From Spirochaetaceae bacterium (lineage in GTDB: Bacteria; Spirochaetota; Spirochaetia; Treponematales; Breznakiellaceae): a stretch of DNA of 9,231 bases. The notes below the pieces were generated by a model that worked only from the letters and a program-made list of their open reading frames with translations, was not told the DNA's origin and made no database searches. The translations under genes and the position numbers were made by a program. Shown here in pieces: positions 1-5,608 of the stretch. How positions within the stretch are numbered: position 1 is the stretch's first letter; each line of letters begins with the position of its first letter. The stretch covers positions 1 through 9,231 of the forward strand of contig JAISDG010000029.1 of NCBI GenBank assembly GCA_031265015.1, given 5' to 3'.

Positions 1-326
1 GTAAAGGGCAGCAGATCGTGCAGGAGGGTTTCCACGCTGGGCCGTTTATGTTCTTCCCCGGGTTTTCGGGCGGCCATCAGTTCCGCCAGCACCCGGGCTT
101 CCCGGTCTTTGCTGTTCCCCGGCAGGGCAAGCCCCCAGAGGGCGGCAAGTTTTTCCCTGTCCATGGCGACAAAGCCCGCTTCGGTTATCTCTCCCAGGGG
201 AGCGCCGGAAGCCTTTATCCACAGGGTGGACGTATCTTTAAACGAAGTATTGCCCCCTCCGGCAATAACATAGTCCGGATTGCCGCCGTAAAAGCGTGAA
301 ATCTCCGCCAATGTCTCAAGACTCAT
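1..326 (-). CDS. class II aldolase/adducin-family protein, N-terminal fragment
   Basis: This is a partial gene read leftward; only its first 108 codons lie in the window. The start is the ATG at 326-324. An in-frame TGA two codons upstream makes it the first possible start. Residues 22-41 contain the motif AGGGNTSFKD followed by LWIKASG. In class II aldolases and their fused aldolase/dehydrogenase relatives (for example the RhaD/YuxG-like proteins acting on sugar phosphates) the N-terminal GGGNTS...KASG block helps bind the phosphorylated substrate. The zinc-binding histidines of the family lie further on, outside the window, so substrate and full domain composition cannot be judged. There is no good Shine-Dalgarno sequence before the ATG. 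The gene follows cfpA on the same strand but is separated from it by a strong terminator, so it is probably its own transcription unit. Confidence 0.75.
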   Translation of the reverse strand, partial: MSLETLAEISRFYGGNPDYVIAGGGNTSFKDTSTLWIKASGAPLGEITEAGFVAMDREKLAALWGLALPGNSKDREARVLAELMAARKPGEEHKRPSVETLLHDLLPF

Positions 327-331
327 GGCTC

Positions 332-360
332 AGGATACACTTTTTTTTTGACCTGTTCAA
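332..360 (-). promoter_or_regulatory. possible sigma70-type promoter for the aldolase gene
   Basis: On the minus strand TTGAAC (355-360) is separated by 17 nt from TATCCT (332-337). Each hexamer matches consensus at 4 of 6 bases. The spacer includes a run of nine A. The predicted start site falls at about 325-326, on the ATG itself, which would give a leaderless transcript. The assignment rests on spacing and hexamers only. Confidence 0.3.
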
Positions 361-416
361 GGTTTACTTGAGAAAACAAGGAAGCGTGGACCGTAACAGT
401 ACATCTGTCCGCACAT

Positions 417-458
417 AAAAAGCGGGCTGTTTCCCGAAGGGGAAACAGCCCGCTTTTT
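417..458 (-). terminator. Rho-independent terminator of cfpA
   Basis: A perfect 15-bp stem (421-435 pairs with 440-454) closes a 4-nt loop (GAAG) and is flanked by A and T runs on both sides, so it could work in either direction. The hairpin begins about 28 nt past the cfpA stop codon. Read in the cfpA direction it is followed by a run of T. It separates cfpA from the aldolase gene downstream on the same strand. Confidence 0.93.
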
Positions 459-482
459 TAACGCACTAACCGCCTGTTAAGC

Positions 483-2534
483 TTAAATCTGCCGGATACC
501 GCCGCGGCCGCCGGAACGGGCGCGGGTGCCGCGGCCGCCGCGTTTAGGCTTGGCGGAAGCGGCCCGGCCGCGTTTGCCGCCGGATTTTCCGGCTTTGGCC
601 GGTACCAGAGCGGTCGTAGCGGAACTGTCATCGGCGTTCAGCATATCCAGGTAAGCCTGGGCCGGAGCCTGGACCGCGGAAGAAACCGGAGCGGCATCGG
701 GCCCGGCGTCGGCAAAGGACTGGGCGATGTCGTCCCTGATGGTAGAGCGCCGGCGGCTGAAGGACGCAAAAGCCGCATCCTGAAAGCCTTTGGATACGCC
801 GTGGAGAAATTCATTCAGCACGTTGGCCATGCCGTTGAGGGTTACTTTTTTCCGCTTAAGGGAAGTAATATCCACGTCAAGCAGAAGGCCGGGCTGGATG
901 TGGTAAGGGTTGATCATGTAGTCAAACTTGTTGAATCCCTTTTCCAGAATACTCAGCCTGTCTTCCATAACCCGCCGTTCCACCGGATACCGGTAATCAT
1001 ACATCTCCTTCATTTTGTTCCGCATCAGGATGATCTTCTGGTGAACCTTGTCTTTTTCATAGATATAGGTCCTGTTCATCCGTTCAACTTCGGTTTCGCC
1101 GGTTTTAATGAAGGTAATTTCGTCCCATACCTTGGCAATATCCTCGTACAGGGGCTCGCCGCTCTTGGACTTGATATCCCTGCGGATCCTGCTTTTTTGC
1201 TTTTTGGCCAGATCGTCAAAGTCGGTGACCTTAAAAGCGGGCTTTCCCCCCTCGTAAATAACCGTCAGGACATCCCAGAGGTGCTGAACTTCGTTTTCGA
1301 AGCTTTTCATCTGAACGTCATAGGCTTTGCGCTCTTCAATAAGCTGGGCGCTGTCATAGTACCGCATCCGCACCTGGTACCGCTCATCGGGGAGGTGGGC
1401 CACATCGGTGTCTTCGTATTCCCGGATAATCAATTCCCGGGCATTTTTAAAGTTTTCGATGTACTGGTACCCCATTTTAGACGTATCCAGAATCGAGGTA
1501 ATGGAATTAACCGCGGTATTAAAGCCCCGGGTACGGATATTCTCGATATCCACAATCTTTTTAAGATTTTCACGGACATTGAGCTGATCGTACTCGGTGG
1601 GATCAATTTCGGCCCGCAGCCCGGTAAGTCTGTCCATAATAGACTTGGCTACCAGGGCATAGCGCTTGGCCTTGGGATCGTCAACGACATCATCGGTGTA
1701 CTTTTCGACCTTACCCATTTTGGTAAAGATAATCTCGCTGTCGCTAAGCTCCTCCAGGCCCTGATCGATCCGTTCATCCTTGAGTTTTTCGATATCTTTA
1801 TCGATAAGCTCAATGATATACTTGGACAGGAGTTCCTTGATAAGGTATTCCACCGTTACCTGATAGTGGAAAATCGGGCTGATCAGCTCCGAATCCAGGA
1901 TATTGACCGACAATTTTACATCGGTAACACACTTGGGCTTGAGGAGGTTGTCTTTAAAGGCGCATTTAACGATGGAGTAGGCGTTTTCACCCCGGATAAA
2001 GGCTCCGGTATCGGTTTTCTGGCGCAGAATACTGTTGGTCAGATTTTCCAGATCATTAACGCCCCGCTGGATATGACCCTGCAGGTGACCGTACATGTTG
2101 ATCATGGATTTTTCAATTTCCCCGGTATTGAACTTATCGGCGCCGCCGACTTCGTCCAATAAATTCGCTATCTCTTTGGGAGTATACCGGGCGAGGACCT
2201 TGGTTTCCTCTTTGTCAATGAAATTCCGGACCTTTTTGACCATTTCATCTTCACTCGTTACCATATAACGGTTGAACATGTTCTGGTAGTTCTGGTTGAA
2301 GTAATTGTAGACCTTTTCCTTAAGGCTGCCCATGATATCCAGGCGTTCAAGGGCGTCCTTGGGCAGTCTGGAGGTAAGATGGTGGACAACTTTATTGGTC
2401 TCTTCTTCCAAAAGCTGGTTTACTTCAGCTTGCTGATCTCTGTATTCCTGGGCCAGGGAGTTCCTTGAACCAACGGCGCTGGGTTTCTCCGGGTGAAATA
2501 CGTTTGGGCTCTTAGGCAGGTCTATGCTTCCCAT
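483..2534 (-). CDS. cfpA: cytoplasmic filament protein A
   Basis: The encoded protein has 683 residues, close to the roughly 680 residues of known treponemal CfpA. It opens MGSIDLPKSPNVF and is largely charged and helical, as expected of a filament-forming protein. CfpA builds the ribbon of cytoplasmic filaments that runs the length of the cell under the inner membrane in Treponema; in T. denticola its loss disturbs cell division and chromosome segregation. The ATG at 2534 was chosen because AAGGAAGG (2540-2547) lies 5 nt upstream and a TTGACA promoter lies above it. The open frame extends 59 codons further upstream, but that stretch is AT-rich, runs through the promoter and does not look coding. 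There is no signal peptide. The last 38 or so residues are an Arg/Gly/Lys-rich tail with RGG elements. The gene is monocistronic, with its own promoter and terminator. Confidence 0.93.
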   Translation of the reverse strand: MGSIDLPKSPNVFHPEKPSAVGSRNSLAQEYRDQQAEVNQLLEEETNKVVHHLTSRLPKDALERLDIMGSLKEKVYNYFNQNYQNMFNRYMVTSEDEMVKKVRNFIDKEETKVLARYTPKEIANLLDEVGGADKFNTGEIEKSMINMYGHLQGHIQRGVNDLENLTNSILRQKTDTGAFIRGENAYSIVKCAFKDNLLKPKCVTDVKLSVNILDSELISPIFHYQVTVEYLIKELLSKYIIELIDKDIEKLKDERIDQGLEELSDSEIIFTKMGKVEKYTDDVVDDPKAKRYALVAKSIMDRLTGLRAEIDPTEYDQLNVRENLKKIVDIENIRTRGFNTAVNSITSILDTSKMGYQYIENFKNARELIIREYEDTDVAHLPDERYQVRMRYYDSAQLIEERKAYDVQMKSFENEVQHLWDVLTVIYEGGKPAFKVTDFDDLAKKQKSRIRRDIKSKSGEPLYEDIAKVWDEITFIKTGETEVERMNRTYIYEKDKVHQKIILMRNKMKEMYDYRYPVERRVMEDRLSILEKGFNKFDYMINPYHIQPGLLLDVDITSLKRKKVTLNGMANVLNEFLHGVSKGFQDAAFASFSRRRSTIRDDIAQSFADAGPDAAPVSSAVQAPAQAYLDMLNADDSSATTALVPAKAGKSGGKRGRAASAKPKRGGRGTRARSGGRGGIRQI

Positions 2535-2585
2535 ATTTTCCTTCCTTATTGATAATATGATGAACAGATTTATATCTAGAATAAA

Positions 2586-2614
2586 AGTGTATCGGGGAAT
2601 GTAAAATATGTCAA
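2586..2614 (-). promoter_or_regulatory. sigma70-type promoter of cfpA
   Basis: On the minus strand a perfect -35 TTGACA (2609-2614) is followed by a 17-nt spacer and a -10 TACACT (2586-2591, 4 of 6). The predicted start site is near 2579, giving a leader of about 45 nt that is AT-rich and carries the AAGGAAGG ribosome binding site. Confidence 0.75.
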
Positions 2615-2691
2615 GCCGGCAAGTCTTTTTTCTCTTGAATTTTGTTATATTTTTAGTATGGTGAACGTTCCGGCAGGATTGCCGCAGATAT

Positions 2692-2847
2692 ATGGCCGGA
2701 AAAATTACCATAATAGGGGGATTAATTCGTATATACGGATTAAAGGGCTGCCATGCGCCTCCTCACAGGCTGTGGAAGTACCGGGTCCGCTCCGGTTTGG
2801 CTGATATGAGCCTGGCGGCGGAATATGTTGACCGGGAAGTCCTTTGA
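2692..2847 (+). CDS. doubtful small ORF, 51 codons
   Basis: An ATG at 2692 opens 51 codons ending at TGA 2845-2847. The product starts MAGKITIIGGLIRIYGLKGC and is fairly basic in the middle, with no family I recognise. The nearest purine-rich element (AGGA, near 2675) is about 13 nt from the ATG, too far for a normal ribosome binding site. No convincing promoter precedes it. It could be a small protein, a remnant of a decayed gene, or chance. I lean to chance or remnant. Confidence 0.15.
   Translation: MAGKITIIGGLIRIYGLKGCHAPPHRLWKYRVRSGLADMSLAAEYVDREVL
2724..2741. repeat. 18-bp near-perfect palindrome, possible operator
   Basis: AATTCGTATATACGGATT contains a perfect 10-bp core CGTATATACG and is mismatched at only one symmetric pair. 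It lies between the divergent cfpA and PTS promoters, at about 145 bp from the former and 150 bp from the latter. It could bind a dimeric regulator; nothing identifies the factor. Confidence 0.35.
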
Positions 2848-2873
2848 GAAGATTTATCAAAGAAAGCGGTCTC

Positions 2874-2903
2874 TTGACACCCCTTCCCGCTCCGTATTAT
2901 GGT
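2874..2903 (+). promoter_or_regulatory. probable sigma70-type promoter of the PTS operon
   Basis: A perfect TTGACA (2874-2879) is followed by two overlapping -10 candidates: TATTAT (2895-2900, spacer 15) and TATGGT (2898-2903, spacer 18). Either places the start near 2907-2911 and gives a leader of about 75 nt before the EIIA gene. The spacing is not ideal for either hexamer, hence the moderate confidence. Confidence 0.5.
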
Positions 2904-2950
2904 AAGTATATCAAGATGTCCTGCGGCGCGGTGTTTACCGCTGTCAAATT

Positions 2951-2966
2951 GCCGGGGATCCCCGGC
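2951..2966 (+). repeat. perfect 16-bp palindrome in the PTS operon leader
   Basis: GCCGGGGATCCCCGGC is fully self-complementary and lies 15 bp before the EIIA start codon, just above the ribosome binding site. In RNA it could fold as a 6-bp stem with a GATC loop; in DNA it is a symmetric site. A second small hairpin (GCGGT/ACCGC, 2928-2941) lies 9 bp upstream. There is no T run, so neither is a terminator. Confidence 0.5.
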
Positions 2967-2981
2967 GTAGAGGCGTGAATC

Positions 2982-3446
2982 ATGCTGCTTAAAGACATAA
3001 TCGGGCAAAACCGCGCTCAATTTATCGATAGAGCCGATGATTGGGAAGACGCGATAAAAAAAAGCTGTACCCCGCTGATCAACGAGGGGGTAATCGATCC
3101 CGGCTATGTTGATGAAATTATCGGGGCGGTCCGTGAGTACGGGCCGTATATCGTCCTCATGCCCGGCTTTGCCCTTCCCCACGCGATGAAAAATTCCGCC
3201 CATGCCCACGGAACCGCCATTGCCTTTATGAAGCTTGCCGAACCGGTGTCTTTTGTAAAGAACAATCCCGAAAAGGACGCGTCGGTATTTTTTACCCTGT
3301 CCGCCGCCGATAACGAAGAACACCTCAAAAACATGCGGAAGCTCTGGAAAATGCTGACCGATGAAGAGCTGTGCGCGGAGCTCCGCGAAGTTGCTTCTGT
3401 CGAAGGGCTTTTGGAACTGGACAGAAAATATTCCAGGGCAGGCTGA
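2982..3446 (+). CDS. PTS EIIA component (fructose/mannitol/ascorbate EIIA superfamily)
   Basis: This 154-residue protein is a free-standing EIIA domain of the PTS_EIIA_2 type. The motif PYIVLMPGFALPHA (residues 55-68) carries the phospho-accepting histidine, His67, and His114 may be the second conserved histidine. In the family the domain takes phosphate from phospho-HPr and passes it to an EIIB, or acts as a regulator as PtsN (EIIA-Ntr) does. The PGxALPHA form and size resemble ascorbate/mannitol-type UlaC-like EIIAs more than PtsN, but the assignment between these is not safe. A TAGAGG element (2968-2973) lies 8 nt before the ATG. It is the first gene of an operon with ptsI (4-nt gap) and ptsH. 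No EIIB or EIIC is in the window, so its acceptor is unknown. Confidence 0.88.
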   Translation: MLLKDIIGQNRAQFIDRADDWEDAIKKSCTPLINEGVIDPGYVDEIIGAVREYGPYIVLMPGFALPHAMKNSAHAHGTAIAFMKLAEPVSFVKNNPEKDASVFFTLSAADNEEHLKNMRKLWKMLTDEELCAELREVASVEGLLELDRKYSRAG

Positions 3447-3450
3447 ACCC

Positions 3451-5178
3451 GTGATCCTCAAAGGTAAAGGAGTATCCCCCGGCGCCGCGGTGGGGAAAAT
3501 CTTTCTGTATAAACCGTTCTCCGTCGAAGTAGAAGAAAGTTTTCTGGCGGACGGCGCGGACCCGGAAGAAGAAATCGCCCGGTACGGCGGGATAAAGGCC
3601 GCCGCGGCCGGGGAAGTAACCATTCTGCGGGATCGTCTGGAAAAGGAAGATCCCGAAAGGGCAAAGATCTTTACCGCCCATTTGGATATTCTTGATGATC
3701 CGGAGATCAACGAAAAAATAAAAACGGGAATTATATCGGAACGCCGGACGGCCCCATGGTCCGTCTGGAAGTCCTACGAGACCTTTATCCGGATGCTGAA
3801 AAAGGCAAAGAACGCGTTGATCGCCGAGCGGGCCGCCGATTTTGAGGATGTCCGCAAGCGGCTTTTGCGGCTGTGGTTCGGCGCGGAAAAATCCGATCTG
3901 GCTTCTCTGGACGAAGAGCTTATCCTCGCCGCCCGGGATTTGCTGCCTTCGGATACGGCGTCGCTGGATAAAAATAAGGTGCTGGCCGTCATAACCGAAA
4001 CCGGCGGGGAAACTTCCCATTCGGCAATTATCGCAAAAAGCTGCGGGATTCCCGCGGTGTTGGGCATACCGGGACTGCTGGATTGTGTCCGCAGCGGGCA
4101 GCTTGCCGCGGTAGACGCGGATGAAGGTTCCGTCCTGCTTGATCCTGATGAAGCCTCGGCGGCGGCCTATAAGCGCAGGGAAGAACGTTTCCGCGAAGAC
4201 CGGAAAACGGCGGCGGCTTTTCGGGGCAGGGAAGCCTTTACCGCGGACAGGGTCCGCGTTGATATAGGGCTCAATATTGCCGGTGCCGGCGACTTGGACC
4301 ATGCGGACTATGCCGATTCGGTGGGGCTTTTCCGTACCGAATTTCTCTATATGGGCAGGGATACCCTGCCTTCCGAGGAAGAACAGTTCGTTTTGTACCG
4401 GAAAGTGCTGGAACGGTTCGGAAAGCGGCCGGTTACCCTCAGAACTCTGGATATAGGAGGAGATAAAACCCTGACCAGCATGAAGCTTCCCCGGGAGGAC
4501 AATCCTTTTTTGGGCAGCCGGGCGTTACGGCTTTGTTTCAGCCATCCGGAGATTTTCAGAACCCAAATCCGGGCAAGCCTTCGTTCTTCCGTGTACGGCG
4601 AACTCTGGCTCATGCTTCCCATGGTAGGTTCCCTTGACGACATCCGGGAGGCAAAGGAGTGTATCCGCCGGGCGCGCCGGGAACTGGAAAGCGAAGGCTG
4701 TCCCTGCGGCTCCTTTAAAACCGGCATCATGATCGAAATACCCTCCATTGCCCTGGTAGCGGAAGAAGCCGCGGCGGAAGTTGATTTTGCCAGCATCGGT
4801 TCCAACGATCTGTGCCAGTACCTCTGCGCCGCGGACAGGATGAATCCCGCGGTGGCCGGGTACTACCAGAGCTGCCATCCGGGCCTGTTCAGGCTTATCG
4901 GGGAAACGGTAAAGGCCTTTGCCGGGACGGGCAAGCCCCTCTGTATCTGCGGCGAGCTGGGGGGAGACCCCCTGGCCGTTCCGGCCCTGGTGGGGCTGGG
5001 GATGAGGAAGCTCAGCATGGGAGCCGCTGCCCTGGGCAGGGTAAAACGGACCCTGGCGGGCTTTACCCTGGCGCAGGCGGAGGAACTGGCCCGCCGGGTT
5101 TTACGGTGCGCCACGGCCGCGGAGGTGGAGCGGCAGCTTGAACAATTCGCCCGGCGGGGCGGGAACGGGGAGAGATAG
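3451..5178 (+). CDS. ptsI: PTS Enzyme I (phosphoenolpyruvate-protein phosphotransferase)
   Basis: Enzyme I autophosphorylates from phosphoenolpyruvate and passes the phosphate to HPr in the cytoplasm. The start is taken as GTG 3451. It lies 4 nt after the EIIA stop and is preceded by the purine-rich CAGGGCAGG. It gives ILKGKGVSPGAAVGKIF at the N-terminus and 575 residues, the length of E. coli Enzyme I. The reading frame is open 30 codons further upstream, but only inside the EIIA gene. Visible motifs in order: the swivelling domain with GGETSHSAIIA (185-195, active His190); the PEP-binding barrel with GLFRTEFLYM (292-301), IGSNDLCQY (449-457) and AADRMNP (460-466); and CGELGGDP (500-507), with active-site Cys500. 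There is no N-terminal GAF domain, so this is an ordinary Enzyme I rather than the PtsP (EI-Ntr) form. Its stop codon abuts the ptsH start. Confidence 0.96.
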   Translation: MILKGKGVSPGAAVGKIFLYKPFSVEVEESFLADGADPEEEIARYGGIKAAAAGEVTILRDRLEKEDPERAKIFTAHLDILDDPEINEKIKTGIISERRTAPWSVWKSYETFIRMLKKAKNALIAERAADFEDVRKRLLRLWFGAEKSDLASLDEELILAARDLLPSDTASLDKNKVLAVITETGGETSHSAIIAKSCGIPAVLGIPGLLDCVRSGQLAAVDADEGSVLLDPDEASAAAYKRREERFREDRKTAAAFRGREAFTADRVRVDIGLNIAGAGDLDHADYADSVGLFRTEFLYMGRDTLPSEEEQFVLYRKVLERFGKRPVTLRTLDIGGDKTLTSMKLPREDNPFLGSRALRLCFSHPEIFRTQIRASLRSSVYGELWLMLPMVGSLDDIREAKECIRRARRELESEGCPCGSFKTGIMIEIPSIALVAEEAAAEVDFASIGSNDLCQYLCAADRMNPAVAGYYQSCHPGLFRLIGETVKAFAGTGKPLCICGELGGDPLAVPALVGLGMRKLSMGAAALGRVKRTLAGFTLAQAEELARRVLRCATAAEVERQLEQFARRGGNGER

Positions 5179-5454
5179 GTGTACAGGAAAACGGTTACCC
5201 TTAGTAACGCTTCGGGACTCCACGCCAGGCCGGGTTCGGACTTTGTCCACACCGCGGCGGAATTCACCTCAAAAATAACCATCCGGCGGCTTGACGAAGA
5301 AGACGATCCGGTAAATGCCAAATCCATCGCCTTTGTCCTGTCCCTGGGGATAGGCAGGGGAATAGCGGTGGAGCTGGCCGCCGAAGGCCCCGACGAACAG
5401 CGGGCGGTAGATTCCCTGGCGGCTTTTATCGAAAGCGGCCTGGGAGAAAACTGA
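5179..5454 (+). CDS. ptsH: PTS phosphocarrier protein HPr
   Basis: This 91-residue protein relays phosphate from Enzyme I to EIIA domains. The active-site motif is GLHARPG, with His15 at the canonical position. A second motif, NAKSIAFVLSLGI (46-58), contains Ser49, the counterpart of the regulatory Ser46 that HPr kinase/phosphorylase modifies in Gram-positive bacteria and some others including spirochaetes. The gene starts with GTG directly after the ptsI TAG (zero gap), with GGGGAGAG in the end of ptsI serving as ribosome binding site, so the two are likely translationally coupled. No terminator follows within the 154 bp before nifA. That gap holds only a weak 5-bp hairpin (CGGTA/TACCG, 5501-5513) without a T run, so read-through into nifA is possible. 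Confidence 0.95.
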   Translation: MYRKTVTLSNASGLHARPGSDFVHTAAEFTSKITIRRLDEEDDPVNAKSIAFVLSLGIGRGIAVELAAEGPDEQRAVDSLAAFIESGLGEN

Positions 5455-5583
5455 GTACGGCGCTTTTTCCAGCCCCGGCGGACTCATGCGTACGGCGTAA
5501 CGGTATTTTACCGCTGTATGATCCCAAAGGCTGGAAATCAAAACACCGCAGCTGGTCGGTTAAACTCTCCCCTTAACATTTCC

Positions 5584-5595
5584 TACAAAAATGTA
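5584..5595. promoter_or_regulatory. TACA-N4-TGTA palindrome upstream of nifA, possible operator
   Basis: TACAAAAATGTA is a palindrome in its outer 4+4 bases and differs at one central base from the two TACAAATATGTA sites before amtB. It ends 13 nt before the nifA ATG and touches a weak promoter candidate (TTAACA 5573-5578, TAATAT 5594-5599, spacer only 15). A protein bound here would sit on the nifA start region, which would fit autorepression or repression. The binding factor is unknown. Confidence 0.45.
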
Positions 5596-5608
5596 ATATT
5601 CTTGTCCC

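Larger units (their letters stand above)
2535..2981. other. divergent intergenic region between cfpA and the PTS operon
   Basis: These 447 bp separate two divergently transcribed units. The cfpA side (to about 2660) is AT-rich and holds the cfpA promoter. The PTS side is GC-richer and holds a TTGACA promoter. Between and after them are an imperfect 18-bp palindrome (2724-2741), a small 5-bp hairpin (2928-2941) and a perfect 16-bp palindrome (2951-2966). No tRNA or recognised riboswitch was seen. One 51-codon plus-strand ORF is listed separately with low confidence. Confidence 0.7.

Noticed and set aside
18..299. A 93-codon plus-strand ORF at the window start
   Set aside because: The minus strand here encodes the class II aldolase motif GGGNTS...KASG; the plus-strand product is a shadow.
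801..2162. A 453-codon plus-strand ORF inside cfpA
   Set aside because: It is fully antisense to cfpA, which has a recognised product, promoter, ribosome binding site and terminator. The translation is Pro/Phe/Asn-rich without any domain, as expected of a shadow frame.
2535..2711. A 59-codon N-terminal extension of CfpA
   Set aside because: It runs through the TTGACA/TACACT promoter and AT-rich leader, and the ATG at 2534 has a good ribosome binding site and the family-typical N-terminus.
2763..4302. Two overlapping minus-strand ORFs (315 and 325 codons) opposite the EIIA gene and ptsI
   Set aside because: They are shadows of well-identified PTS genes on the plus strand, with no ribosome binding site or recognisable domain.
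5455..5608. A terminator or sigma54 promoter between ptsH and nifA
   Set aside because: The only hairpin (5501-5513) has 5 bp and no T run. The best GG/GC pair (5477 and 5488) has the wrong spacing and poor flanks.
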